Assembly: GCA_965240325.2 (NCBI GenBank)
Contig: OZ251224.1
Location: 3,038,001 to 3,102,000 of the forward strand
Direction: 5' to 3'
DNA from: Rebecca billardiae RCC1528
Taxonomy: Eukaryota > Haptophyta
Length of the DNA: 64,000 nt
Each line of letters begins with the position of its first letter. Position 1 is the first letter of the stretch. Shown here piece after piece: positions 12,011 to 25,842 of the stretch. The notes under the pieces are model-generated. The model was given only the letters and a program-made list of their open reading frames with translations, had not been told where the DNA came from and searched no databases. Position numbers and translations under genes: made by a program.

Positions 12011-13439
12011 CTTTGATTTCGTACCCATGCACTTCCTGGTGGGCCTGACGACGTCCGGACGACGACAACAACGACATCCGCCATGGGGACCAACATCAAC
12101 GCGCTCACACCACTGCAACTGCTGCAAGCTTCGACAAGTACCACTACAGACGAATCAGGAGAGCTGCGCCCTCGTGCCTGTGTCTTTAAATCATAGAATT
12201 AGTCAGCAGAACTCAAGAAGGGGCAGGGCCAGCCAGGTTTGGCGTTTGCCACTGGCGACTGCACACGGCAACAGGGGCGTTTGCGCCCTGTTGTCGTGTG
12301 CACACTGGGGCGCAAAAGGGGTCACCCTCAGGGGGTTTCGCACTGCTGTTGCCGTGTGCACCGGCCCGCTGTGGCCGTGCACACGGCAACAGGGCGCAAA
12401 CGGCCCTGTTGCCGTGTGCAGGCGTGCATGGCTTGCGATGGCAGCCAGCCGTCAGCAGGGCGCCACGCCCACTGTTCGTTGGTAGGCTGGCCCGATGGCG
12501 TCGCGGAGCTCACGCGTACGGGGGAGGAGGGCATCGACGAGGAGACGACCAAGGGCGAGAAGCAGCAGGGGGCACGCAGCACGGGGCTCGGAGCATGCCG
12601 CGAGCACGCGTGCCTCCACACCGTCGCACATCAACCTTGCTCGTAGCTGTGCGCTGTGCTGCCACTCATCTCACCATCGCCCATGCTACGGGCGCGGCCG
12701 GGTGGTGGGCATCTACCTGTCGGCGCAGCACTGGCACCGGTGGTCGCCAGACACTCCTCGACTTGCTCTGCGCGTCACAGCAAGGAGACGGCAGCGGCAC
12801 AGCTGCGTGAGCACATGAGGTCCTACTACTCTAGTAGTACTCGGCGAGGCAGTACAGGCATGGACTGCACTCCAGGTGCATGCGAGCTACTGGCATACTC
12901 CCCTACTCAGACCGCAGGACCATCAATGCGGCGCTGCTTCGGATACACGAGCGCAGCGCTGCTGGTAACAGCGGCGCTGTTGATGCTGCAGCAGCAGTAC
13001 GTACAGTATAATGACGGGCGGCAGCAGTTGCTCCAACTAACAGCTCGGTGGTGCTCGCTTGAACGGCCTGGGCAATGGCGCGCCAAACGCAGCGACCTGG
13101 CCCATCGCGCCCGCCGCGATGGGGTCGCTGGCACCTGATGATGCTGCACCCGCGCCCATCCGGGCCGCCAACACCAGCGGCAGCCACGCTCGAGTCTGCA
13201 CTGCATGCGGCAGCAGCTGCTGGAATGGTCCCGCGGCGGATGACGGCTTTCGCCGCAGATGACAGCTCGGTGTCGCTCGCTCGAGGGGCCTCGTCGATGG
13301 ACGCGCCGAGCGCCGTGACGTTGCTCCACACGACCACGGCACTGCCCAGCGCGCTGGAGCCGCTGCCATCTGGTGCTGCTGTGCCCGCGCCCAGCTGGGG
13401 CCCAGCTGCAGCTGCACTTGACTCCGCGCCGCATTGGCT

Positions 13440-14880
13440 GCAGCAGCAGGGATGGTGCCACGGCGGGCGGCGTGGCTCGGCGCAGCTGTCAGCTCGGCGG
13501 TGCGCGCCCGAGGGGCCCGGGCATTGGATGCACCGAGCGCGGTGTCACTGCTCGCCTCCCGCAGCGCGCTGGAGCCGCTGCCATCCGACGCTGCTGCGCC
13601 CGCGCCCAGCTTGGGCAGCAGCGGCTGCGCTAGACTCCGCGCCGCGTGCGGCAGCAGCAGCAGGGATGGTGCCACGGCGGGCGGCGGCGGTCGCTGGAGC
13701 TGAAAGCTCGGCTGTGTGCGCCCGAGGGGCCTGGGCGGTGGGCGCACCGAACGCGGTGCCGCTGCTCGCCTCGCCCATGGCGCTCGAGCCGCTGCCATCC
13801 GACGCTGCTGCGCACGCGCCAAGCTTGGGCAGCAGCGGCTGCGCTCGACTCCGCGCCGCGTGCGGCAGCAGCAGCAGGGATGGTGCCACGGTGGGCGGCG
13901 GCGGTCGCTGGAGCTGAAAGCTCGGCTGTGTGCGCCCGAGGGGCCTGGGCGGTGGGCGCACCGAACGCGGTGCCGCTGCTCGCCTCGCCCATGGCGCTGG
14001 AGCCGCTGCCATCCGACGCTGCTGCGCCCGCGCCAAGCTTGGGCAGCAGCGGCTGCGCTCGACTCCGCGCCGAGTGCGGCGGCAGCAGCAGGGATGGTGC
14101 CACGGCGGGCGGCGTGGGTCGCTGGAGCTGAAAGCTCGGCGGTGTGCGCCTGAGGGGCGTGGGCGCTGGACGCACCGAGCGCGGTGCCGCTGCTCGCCTC
14201 GCCCATGGCGCGCGAGCCGCTGCCATCCGGTGCTGGTGCGCCCACGCCCAGCTGGGGCAGCAGCAGCAGCGGCGCTCGACTCCGCGCCGCGTGCGGCAGC
14301 AGCAGCAGGGATGGTGCCACTGTGGGCGGCGGCGGTTGCTGCAGCCGGCAGCTCGGCGGCGCACGCCCGAGGGGCCTGGGCTGCAGACGCGCTGAGCGCG
14401 CCATCGCCGCTCGCCTCCCGCAGCAGGGATGGTGGCACGGCGGGCGGCGGTGGTTGCTGCAGCCGGCAGCTCGGCGGTGCACGCCCGAGGGGCCTGGGCG
14501 CTGGACGCACCGAGCGCGGTGCCGCTGCTCGCCTCGCCCATAGCGCTGGAGCCGCTGCCATCCGGTGCTGCTGCGCCCGCGCCCGGCCAGGGCAGCAGCA
14601 GCAGCACTCGACTCCGCGCCGCGTGCGGCAGCAGCAGCAGGGATGGTGCCACGGCGGGCGGCCGCAGCAGCTGAAAGCTTGGCAGTGCCCACCCGAGAGG
14701 CGTGGGCGCTGGACGCACCGAGCGCGGTGTAGCCGCTCGCCTCGTTCCGTAGCGCGCTCGAGCCTCTGCCATCCGATGCCGCTGCGCCCGCGCCCCGGCG
14801 CCGCTGCACGGCTGCAGCTGGCAGGCCTGGCAGCAGCTGCGCTCCGGAGGCTTCGCGCCGCATGCGGTGGTAGCAGCAGG
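13440..14880 (+). repeat. 214-bp satellite array, forward arm
   Basis: The landmark GGATGGTGCC recurs at 13450, 13664, 13878, 14092 and 14309, then at a shortened interval at 14427, then 14641. The 214-bp period equals 71 codons plus one base, so successive copies are read in rotating frames. The long Ala/Arg/Pro-rich open frames here are therefore not a repeat protein. Confidence 0.88.
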
Positions 14881-14939
14881 GAGGTGCCACGGCCAAGCCG
14901 GCGGCGGTGGTCTGGCGGTGCTGAGTGCTGCTTGGCACG

Positions 14940-15780
14940 CGCGCCGACCGGTCGTCGTTAAATAAACTACGTATACGTACTCTACTACAGTACTACGGTC
15001 CCGGCGTAAGTATAAACTGCTGACCAGCTGACCGTGACCGTGTCGCGCCGGAGTGTAGCACGGTGATGACGCCAGCAGTCGAGCTGCTACTGCTGCTGCT
15101 CACTACTGATGCTCTTACATTGATGAGTTAGCTTCTACTAGTAACTTACACTGTGAGCCGCCAGGCCCAGCACGACTTGTCGTCGCGACAGTCCGGATGC
15201 GGACGACGAGACCATCACATCACTGAAAAGTGACTAGCTACGCGAGCAGTCAGGCTGTGACGGCGGACAGACGACAACACCGCCGCCAGGGTACCGATCC
15301 GGATAGACCGCTAGGTGGAGTAAGAGTCACTTATATATATACTGTACGCACATGACGGCAGAGTGTCGGACAGCCGCCGCCCCGGAGCTGGCTGATGCGC
15401 ATCGTCGTAGTCGGAGTACCGCTCTGAACGGCTAGTCGGAGATTGACGATGATATTCGAGATATATATGCTCGGCGGTGCCGTAGCAGTACGCGTGGATA
15501 ATTTAAAGAGTAGTTCTTACGTACGTACTCGTCTAGGCAGATGCTGATGTAGTGATGACGATGCATGATGCTGCTGATAACTTCTTCATCGCCTACCTGC
15601 CGGGCTACGACTGGTCTGCGCCGCCGGCCTTATGAATATGAGCTGACCGGCATTGCCCGCCCCGGAACCTGCTGGCGGCTCGGCTCGCACGGCAGGACAG
15701 AAGAAGTGTCGTAGCAACAGCTCCGGGGGCTGGCCAGCGCGCCTGACGCGTGCATCAGCGTCACTGCATTGCGCACGTCT
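14940..15780. other. Unpaired centre of the 6.6-kb foldback
   Basis: AT-richer spacer between the two satellite arms, with many CTACTG/CTGCTG steps and TATA-like stretches (15332-15345). No coding frame of note. It would be the loop if the arms paired. Confidence 0.5.
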
Positions 15781-15839
15781 GCCGCCCAGGCCCCTCGCGC
15801 GTGCAGCACCGAGCTGCTAGCTGCATGCACCGCCGCCCG

Positions 15840-17330
15840 CCCGCCGTGGCGCCATCCCTGATGCTGCAGCCGCACTCGGCGCGACAGGGCGCGGGCGCGG
15901 CAGCATCGGATGGCAGCGGCTCGAGCGCGCCGGGCGAGGCGAGAGGCGTCAGCGCGCTCAATGCACCCACCGCCCAGGCCCCTCAGGCGCACACCGCCGA
16001 GCTTTCAGCTCTAGCGACCGTCGTCGCCCACCGTAGCACCATCCCTGGTGCTGCCGCCCCACGCGGCGCGGAGTCGAGCGCAGCCGCTGCTGCGCAAGCT
16101 TGGCGCGGGTGCAGCAGCGTCGGATGGCAGTGGCTCCAGCGCCATGGGCGAGGCGAGCAGCGGCACCGCGTTCGGTGCGCCCACCGCCCAGGCCCCTCAG
16201 GCGCGCACCGCCGAGCTTTCAGCTCCAGCGACCGCCACCGCCCGCCGTAGCACCATCCCTGCTGCTGCTGCCGCACTCTGCGCGGAGTCGAGCGCAGCCG
16301 CTGCTGCCCAAGCTTGGCGCGGGCGCAGCAGCGTCGGATGGCAGCGGCTCGAGCGCCATGGGCGAGGCGAGCAGCGGCACCGCGTTCGGTGCGACCACCG
16401 CCCAGGCCCCTCGGGCGCACACAGCCGAGCTTTCAGCTCCAGCGACCGCCGCCGCCCACCGTGGCACCATCCCTGCTGCTGCTGCCGCACGCGGCGCGGA
16501 GTCTAGCGCAGCCGCTGCTGCCCAAGCTTGGCGCGTGCGCAGCAGCGTCGGATGGCAGCGGCTCGAGCGCCATGGGCGAGGCGAGCAGCGGCACCGCGTT
16601 CGGTGCGCCCACCGCCCAGGCCCCTCGGGCGTGCACCGCCGAGCTGACAGCTCCGTCGACCGCCACCGCCCGCCGTGGCACCATCCCTGCTGCTGCCGCC
16701 GCACTCTGCGCGGAGTCGAGCGCAGCCGCTGCTGCCCAAGCTTGGCGCGGGCGCAGCAGCGTCGGATGGCAGCGGCTCGAGCGCCATGGGCGAGGCGAGC
16801 AGCGGCACCGCGTTCGGTGCGCCCACCGCCCAGGCCCCTCAGGCGCGCACCGCCGAGCTTTCAGCTCTTGCGACCGTCGTCGCCCACCGTAGCACCATCC
16901 CTGCTGCTGCCGCCGCACTCTGCGCGGAGTCGAGCGCAGCCGCTGCTGCCCAAGCTTGGCGCGTGCGCAGCAGCGTCGGATGGCAGCGGCTCCAGCGCCA
17001 TGGGCGAGGCGAGCAGCGGCACCGCGTTCGGTGCGCCCACCGCCCAGGCCCCTCAGGCGTGCACCGCCGAGCCGACAGCTCCGTCGACCGCCGCCGGCCG
17101 CCGTGGCACCATCCCTGCTGCTGCCACGGCACGCGGCGCTGAGTTGAGCGCAGCTGCTGCTGCCCAAGCTGGGCGCGGGCACAGTAGTGCTCGAGGCAGC
17201 GGCTCCAGCGCGCTTGGCAGTTCCGTGGGCGCATCGAGCAGCGTCACCACGCTCGGCGCGTCCGTCGTCCAGGCCCTTCGAACCAGTGACACCAAGCTGT
17301 CAGCCGCGGCGACCGCCGTCATCCGTGCAG
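15840..17330 (-). repeat. 214-bp satellite array, inverted arm
   Basis: The complement landmark CACCATCC recurs at 16037, 16251, 16465, 16679, 16893 and 17107, each exactly 214 bp apart. Units are near-identical within the array, which suggests recent homogenisation. They pair with the forward array at 13440-14880. Confidence 0.88.
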
Positions 17331-18049
17331 GACCATCCCAGCGGCCCAGCTGCTGCTGCCGCGTGCAGCATAGAGTAGAGCGCCCCTCAGCCTGCCGGCA
17401 GAGTGGGGCGCAGGTGTTTGAAGCAGCACCCGGCGGTTGGTCCTGCGCTCCTGGGCACGGCTATGTACCTGTTGGTCTCATGAATGCGGGGGAATGCCAG
17501 CGCTCGCCACGCGTGCTCAGCCTCTCAGCCTCGCAAAGCAGAGGAGCACTTCATCTGCGAGCTCACACAGCTGTGCCGCTGCCGTCTCCTTGCTGTGACG
17601 CGCAGAGCAAGTCGAGGAGTGTCTGGCGACCACCGGTGCCAGTGCTGCGCCGACAGGTAGATGCCCACCACCCGGCCGCGCCCGTAGCATGGGCGATGGT
17701 GAGATGAGTGGCAGCACAGCGCACAGCTACGAGCAAGGTTGATGTGCGACGGCGGTGTGGAGGCACGCGTGCTCGCGGCATGCTCCGAGCCCCGTGCTGC
17801 GTGCCCCCTGCTGCTTCTCGCCCTTGGTCGTCTCCTCGTCGATGCCCTCCTCCCCCGTACGCGTGAGCTCCGCGACGCCATCGGGCCAGCCTACCAACGA
17901 ACAGTGGGCGTGGCGCCCTGCTGACGGCTGGCTGCCATCGCAAGCCATGCACGCCTGCACACGGCAACAGGGCCGTTTGCGCCCTGTTGCCGTGTGCACG
18001 GCCACAGCGGGCCGGTGCACACGGCAACAGCAGTGCGAAACCCCCTGAG

Positions 18050-18780
18050 GCTTGCAAACCAAGCCCCCCAAAACCCCTCGCGCGGCGAAAGGCACCGTCC
18101 CTTAGGAGTCGATGCCTTCCGGGAGCTCTTTGAATACGCGTTGCGCGTGCGCGGGCACTCCCGGACAGCCGCCGCCAAGAAGGCCAGCCTGCGCGCGCCC
18201 TCCTCGTCGTCCCCCGCGGCGCGTGCGCGTCGAGGCGCATGACTGGCTTTGTCGTGCAAGTCGTGCCCGTGCTCGCGGCTCATGCACACCTCACGACCGA
18301 GATGCATGTCTTGCGCGCCCTACTTTTGCTCGCACTGCGGTCTCCTCGCCGACAGCCTTGTGATCACGCGCGCCGCCATTTCAACCGGTTGCTGGCCTGC
18401 CAGCTGTCGAGCGTGTGTGTGCGGTCTGATCGATGTCGGCATGGCTGCCGGCGAAGCAGTGATATTGAGTACACCCATGCCCATCTCGCAGAAGCGAAAA
18501 AGCCGACCTTTGAATGTCCCAGGGGCGCACGCGTGCCCATCACGCTCGTCGGACAGGCCTTCTCCAGAACTGCGCTTGCTATCCGGCAGGTCTCTGCGCG
18601 CGGAGAGGGCGGCGAGGGCGTCGGCGAGGCGGCACGATTGCTGCCTACGGGTCTTCTAGCCCCCACAAAGTGCCCGCGCACGGCTGTCACGCCCGCATGC
18701 GGCCTTGGGAGCGCTGCGCAGGCGGGCCCTCGCGTCGCCCAGTGCTCGCCATCCCGTTTTGGGGGGCTTGGTTTGCAAGC
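18050..18780. mobile_element. 731-bp TIR element, copy 1 (5-bp TSD CTGAG)
   Basis: Perfect 25-bp terminal inverted repeats begin GCTTGCAAACCAAGCCCCCC. CTGAG is duplicated at 18045-18049 and 18781-18785. The uninterrupted pre-insertion site is preserved in the other foldback arm at 12327-12331. The interior has no convincing transposase, so this is a non-autonomous MITE-like element. The second copy is at 27061-27792. Confidence 0.9.
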
Positions 18781-18872
18781 CTGAGGGTGACCCCTTTTGC
18801 GCCCCAGTGTGCACACGACAACAGGGCGCAAACGCCCCTGTTGCCGTGTGCAGTCGCCAGTGGCAAACGCCA

Positions 18873-20873
18873 GACCTTACTGGCAGGGCACAGTACGAAA
18901 ATGTGGCGAGAAGTACCCACTTCGCTATGAGCCTGTGAATATGGCTGATGAACGCTTCTTATATCCTTATTATTATAATAAAGACGCACAGTGGTACTAC
19001 TATTAGCAGTAGGATACTTACCTACCTGCACGTGAGAATCGCGGGAATCCTGGGCCGGCTGGGTCTATTCAACATGTCGTACAGCTTATTAATTATTATA
19101 CGCCGGCCGCGGCGGCCCATGGCTGCCGCACGTGCGCGTGCCCCGCATGCCTCGTGTACATGCACGCGACTGGTGTCCTGACAGCGAGGGCGGGGTGGCG
19201 TAGATGGTCTCGTGGGAGGTGCGTTAGTGTGCCGAAGACGTCTCGACACCTTGGTGGCATGCCCACATCTCTCCTTGTCGCCGCTTGCGCGCTGTGTGCT
19301 CGGCCAGCTGTTCAGAGTGCACGCCTGCCTGCACCTGCACGGCCAGTGTCGGGCGGATCGAGCCGCAGTGAGTGGTCGTGCGGGTACTCCCACTCGGTGC
19401 GCCTCTCTACCACTGTTGCAAGCCCTCGTGCGTCAACCCCAAGCCGTGCACTCGAACCCACGCCCTTCGTCATTCACGCGCAGCTCGTCGGAGCAGCCAC
19501 TTGTGAATTCGTGCAGCACTGCTGCTCAGTGACTACGGCGACGCAGCGAGGCATTGACGCGGGAGGGACTCTGTCACTCTGCGGAATTCTCGCGCGGGCC
19601 GCTCGCAAGACGTCAACATCGCGTCCATCGCCTAGAAACTGAGACTAGCGATTGGCTGGTTCGCTCAGATACCGTATACGCACAGTCCCACTCAGACTGC
19701 GGGCACTCAGAATAAACCGAGACTACGCCCTCGCCGGTGCCGCCGGCGGCCGGCTCAGCCCGTCAGCCGCTCCACCGAGCAAGGCGGCGCGCGGTGCGGC
19801 GCGCGCCTACTGTAGCCTGGACTCCAAGTCACTGTCATCAGCACGCTTCTGACCTGACTGGCAGTGCGCCGGCATCATGTCAACATTATAATGATGGCAC
19901 CATATATATATATATATATACATGCGCCCTTCAGGTTGTCCCGGCTCAGCCGGTCGCTTCGGCGGCCGACGGGCCCTCGGCCGGCTCCCCCTTCCCGGGG
20001 ACTCGGTGGGGCACCGCCAGGAGTGTCTCGCGGCGGGCGGGCCGAGCGCGCGGGTCGCCAGCTGCCACCCCGCGACGTTCGATTCGACTGCTCTGCGCTG
20101 GCACGTGCACGCGGAGATCAACCACACGCAGCGGGTCCGGGATAGGCACTGGCACCCTCTTTCTCCAGCCGGCCGCCGGCTGCATCGCCTCGGGGGGCGA
20201 TGCAGCAGGTGGACGCCGCTGCACCCATCTGGCCCTTGGCGCTGGCCTCCACCGTGCCCCTCGCTCCACCCTAGGTGGGACAGGGGGTGCGGGGTGTGAC
20301 GAGCCCAGGGGCCAGGTTCCCCAGCATCAAGCACTGCATCTGCAGCAGCCCGCCGGCGGGCCGGGCTGCGACATCGACTACAACCTCATCTGCTTCATCG
20401 CCCAGAGCGCGCTAGGCGGCGCGCTCACTCTCCAAGCCCCTCTTCTGCAGCTGCGCGCAGCTTGGACGGCGCGTGGCGACGCGTACTACGACCTCATCCT
20501 CATCCAGGCGCCCACGCGGGCGCACGGGGGCGACAGCCGCGGCTGCCGCTTGCCGGAGCTGCTCGCCGCTAGGTCGGCGGGCGGCGACATGAACATCGAC
20601 TACGACCTCACCCTCATCCTGAAGTGCTCCGGAAGGCGCTCGGCCGCGGCGGCATCTGCCGTCGACGCCGCGTGCCCCACTCCCAGGCCGAGGCGGTGCT
20701 GCATCGCCTGCATCCCGGCCCCGCTCCCATTACCATAGTCCATAGGGGGGCAGGGCTGCGGGTGGCGCACTGCCTGACCTGGTTGGAAGGCGCCGGGACG
20801 CATTCTATGTGTCTGCTGCACCGTCTCGGAGCCTGACGCCTGCTTGCCCGTTGCATACCACGTCGTTATATAT
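18873..20873. other. Repeat-bearing intergenic DNA, no gene assigned
   Basis: Contains short AT runs (about 19902-19920 and 20866-20876) and, at about 20570-20870, a segment that recurs inverted at 43560-43860. Open frames at 19154-19642 and 19737-20738 are Ala/Arg/Pro-rich and carry no motif I recognise. A codon-periodicity test would be needed before calling them genes. Confidence 0.4.
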
Positions 20874-22575
<1,702 letters not shown>

Positions 22576-22592
22576 GTGTGTGTGTGTGTGTC

Positions 22593-24455
22593 GTCAATGA
22601 CAGTGTGTGTGTGTATACAGTGGGCGGGTCTCACTGGGGGACCTGCAAAACAACGGACCGGAGTTTTGGCGAAGCTTCGGCGGTTGCGCGGCGGACGGCG
22701 GCGGCGGCTTCGAAGCCGCCCCCGCGAGGGGGCGCGGGCGCTGTGGCGCGAGGCGAATGCAAGTCCGCCGCGTGAGCCGGCGGGGAAGTGAGCACCACGA
22801 GTTGTGAGGCGAACCTGGGCGATTGCGGACGCGCGCAAGCTCAAGGCGCCGCCGAATCGTGGCGACTGGCTCCACGACCAGAGGCACAAGCCGGGTGCCC
22901 GCGCTGGTGCGCGCTCGCTCGGCGCGCCGACCGTGCGTCCGCGGGGTGCAAAATCGGGCACGGTGGTTCCGCACAAGTTTCAGTGAGCAACGCGTTCCAG
23001 AAGTTCCGCTTGAAAACGCCCGCCGGAAGCGCGGTCACCATACCTGACATCTGCTGCGGCGCCCCTCGCGTCGACATCGTGCGGCGCGGCCACCGACTCC
23101 GCGCCCGCGCGCAGAATGGGAGGGGCTGGTGCAGGAGCAGATGCAGGACTCGGACGCCGAGGAGAAGTCGAGCGCCACGTTCCGCACCCACCGCTACGCA
23201 TACGGCGCTCCTGGGCGAAGACTGCCACTGTGCGGGTGGGCTGTCTCTTCGCGAGCTCTCAGCGTGGAGTCAGCGATCAAGCTGAGGTTGCAGCGCGGCA
23301 ACATCGTGCAGGGTGGGCGGGTACCGACGCCGCGCTTCGCACGCCGTCTGCGACGGCATCAAACGCCGCGACCACCGCGGCGCCCGGCCAGCGTGGCAGC
23401 ATCGGGCCTGCTGACGGCGGGCGTGACGTCGGTCGGGCGCGGGCGCGGTGGCATCCCGGGGCGCGGCGGCGAGTGCAGCAGCGGTGGCGGGCGCGGCTGC
23501 TGGCAGAGGCATCTCGCGACGAGGAGTCACTCGGCGCGCACGTCACGCCGCGCGCGATATCGATTCGTCGCCCGGCGAGCGCGGCAGCACCGGGCCTGCT
23601 GAATGCGGGCGTGACAGCCGGGCGGGCGCCGCAGCGGTCGGGCGCTGCGCCGGCACTGTCTGTAGCCGGGGCGGCGCGGTGGCAGACGCCGCGGCGGCGG
23701 ACGCCGCGGCGGCCGGCGCGACGGCGGGTGGAGCGCATCTCGCGACGAGGAGTTACTCGCCGCGCACGTCACGCTGCGCGCATCTTCGAGGGGTCGCCCG
23801 GCGAGTGCGGCAGCACCGGGCCGGCTGATGGCGCAGCGACTCGGCGGTCGCTGCGGCGGCAGCCGGCGCGGCGGCCGCAGCGGCGGCCGGCTCGGCAGCG
23901 GCGGGCGCTGCGGCGGGCGGTGCGCATCTCGCCACAAGAAGACGTTCGGTGCGAACTTCACGCCGCGCACACCATCGAGCGGAGTCTGCGGTGCTGCTTC
24001 GGCGAGCGCGTCAGCTGCACCTCCGGCCGAGCGACGAGTCGACGCAAACGACGACGCGCGACGCATCGAGCTGTTCCGAGCAGTGCCATTCACATTGGCG
24101 CTAGTGGCAGCGGTGGGCTGTACACGCTGACGACGCAGCGAGGCGTGAGGTGGTGGTCCACGCCACCGTCGTACCGCGTCGCCTCGCGCACCCCGAGCGC
24201 GCGCGACGAGCTGTACGGGCTCGGAAGCTGACAGCATCCCCGCGCCCGGCGCCGCGACCGCGACCCCGCGCAGGCCAGGGGCCCTCCCGGAGAGCTGATT
24301 TTCGTCCGCGCGCTTTGCTGAAGTCGCGCTGGTGAGCTCAGACGCCGGCGCATACCCCGCCGGCGCTAGTCTGTCGCACCCCGTTTGTTCCGAGTCGCTG
24401 AGACCGCGCCGATCGTCAGATAGTTTTGAATTTCTGCTCCGCCAGTGGGACCAGC
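22593..24455. other. GC-rich region with imperfect repeats, no gene assigned
   Basis: Three diverged copies of a roughly 200-bp unit (landmarks CATCTCGCGACGAGGAGT near 23510 and 23740, a weaker one near 23925; GCCCGGCGAGCGCGGCAGC near 23575 and 23805) occupy 23360-23960. Open frames on both strands are Arg/Pro/Ala-rich. One plus frame (VQEQMQDSDAEEKSSATFRT, about 23130) looks less repetitive but is too short to identify. Confidence 0.35.
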
Positions 24456-24461
24456 CCACTG

Positions 24462-24665
24462 TAGTATGTATGTATGTACATGTATGTATGTATGTATGCA
24501 TGTATGCATGTATGTATGTATGTATGTATGTATGTATGTATGTATGTATGTATATATGTGTGTACGGTGTGGTGTGTAATGTGTGTGTGTGTCTGTCGTG
24601 TGTGTGTGTACTGTGTGACGGTGTGTGTGTGTGTGTGTCGGTGTGTGTGAGTGTGTGTGAGTGCG
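24462..24665 (+). repeat. ATGT tetranucleotide and TG microsatellite
   Basis: Alternating GTAT/GCAT tetramers pass into TGTG runs. On the minus strand they give a spurious His-Tyr-Ile-Thr open frame that could be mistaken for the start of a protein. Confidence 0.95.
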
Positions 24666-24792
24666 TGACTCAGGCTTGCTGTCGTCAGCACGCATGTGCG
24701 ATGCGTGCTCGCGTACTCTATCGAGCGTCGTTGGTGGCCTTCCTCTGACTCTGACTCTGAGGCAGACTGGCAGGCTCAGCCCGCCCGCCGCC

Positions 24793-25575
24793 TCATTGGC
24801 GAGTCTTCTGTCCCTCAACGTAGAGGCTGCGCTCAAACTCGTCTGCCTCTGTGCGGCAACCGGGGGCCCCTTCAAACGAAAAGAGAGGGCTTTTGCTTTG
24901 TCGAAAATGCGATTCATGGACCTTGGTGCGCGAGAAGCCTGCGCGGACGAAATCCTTGATCATCGTGACATTGTCCCAGGCATTTTGGTGTGCCAGGCCA
25001 TTCTCACCTAGAAAAGCAGTCTGCTTCGAGAATGAAAGGAAATCCAACCGGAGCAACTCAAATAGTGTCCAATCCCTGGACCCGCGATTGGCCTGTATGA
25101 TCCTGCGACGTTTGAAGAGAGAGAAGCCAGCATCACCCCGCAAGTAGTGTTCCATGGTCACCCGTGGGTTTGGTGTGATCACACGCATCCAACCTCCTGG
25201 TTTGAGCACGCGGTAGCACTCTCTCATTACGGATGGGAAAACTGGAATCGCTATGTGCTCGAAGACGTGCGATGCATAGATTGCTCCGACGCTGTTCGAC
25301 GGCAGCGGGAGACCCGTGAAGTTGACATTGAAATTGACGATGATCGCACCATACGCTGGATCGATGTCGACACCAACCCATGTCGAGTGATCGACGTGGC
25401 CACAGTGCTTCCAATTCGGCCCTGGCCCGAAGATGACATTCGTCTCGGCGAGCGCGCGCGGGACGAGCTGCGCAGAACCCAGAAGGGTGAGCACGTTGCA
25501 GAGCACCGTGACGAGCGGGCACGACCGCGGGGGCGATGGCCGAGGGGCCATTTCTGGCCGAGCCGGAGGGGCCAT
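24793..25575 (-). CDS. SAM-dependent methyltransferase, type-11-like, with N-terminal hydrophobic anchor
   Basis: An ATG at 25575-25573 gives 260 residues; a stop lies a few codons above the upstream GTG at 25635, so that GTG is a weak alternative. A hydrophobic segment (PLVTVLCNVLTLLGSAQLV, about residues 20-38) suggests a signal anchor to the secretory pathway. The methyltransferase fold follows: motif I variant VIFGPGPNWKH, acidic VGVDIDP, the LPLPSNSVGAIYASHVFEHI strand with a catalytic-type H-x-x-E-H, and RVLKPGGWMRVITPNP. The closest general group is the predicted SAM methyltransferases of the COG4627 type, often linked to glycan or surface-molecule synthesis. The C-terminus ERSLYVEGQK is typical of that group. 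The substrate is unknown. An upstream exon cannot be excluded. Confidence 0.78.
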   Translation of the reverse strand: MAPPARPEMAPRPSPPRSCPLVTVLCNVLTLLGSAQLVPRALAETNVIFGPGPNWKHCGHVDHSTWVGVDIDPAYGAIIVNFNVNFTGLPLPSNSVGAIYASHVFEHIAIPVFPSVMRECYRVLKPGGWMRVITPNPRVTMEHYLRGDAGFSLFKRRRIIQANRGSRDWTLFELLRLDFLSFSKQTAFLGENGLAHQNAWDNVTMIKDFVRAGFSRTKVHESHFRQSKSPLFSFEGAPGCRTEADEFERSLYVEGQKTRQ

Positions 25576-25842
25576 TTCCGGATGCCCCCTCGGGGCACGA
25601 TGGCTGCCGGCAGTTGAGGCAAAAGCGTGCCGCACTTGGTCGTAGATGACTCTTCTTCAGAGTTGTGGGTGGTGGATGTTTGCGCATCGTTCATGGCTTT
25701 CATTCCTTTGATGGAACCACCCGTTCCACGGGGTGTTGTTCCGCCGCCAGGCGCCCCGCACAGCGGCTGGTGGCGGACTGGCGGCAGGATGGCGATCAAG
25801 TGGCGCGTGGCCGACGTGCGGCCCGAGAGAAACGTGACTTGG

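Larger units (their letters stand above)
12240..18872. mobile_element. 6.6-kb foldback element with satellite-filled arms
   Basis: The ends are exact inverted repeats: TGGCGTTTGCCACTGGCGAC at 12240 and its complement ending at 18872. The outer arms (12240-12830 and 17550-18872) carry several copies of a CACACGGCAACAGGGCG motif. The inner arms are arrays of a 214-bp satellite in opposite orientation. The unpaired centre is about 14940-15780. The right arm is interrupted by the 731-bp element at 18050-18780. No transposase was found, and the flanks show no clear target duplication. Confidence 0.7.

Noticed and set aside
13440-17330. CRISPR-like array
   Set aside because: The 214-bp units are contiguous with no unique spacers, and the host is eukaryotic.
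24366-24917. His/Thr/Tyr-repeat proteins on the minus strand
   Set aside because: Direct translation of the ATGT and TG microsatellites.
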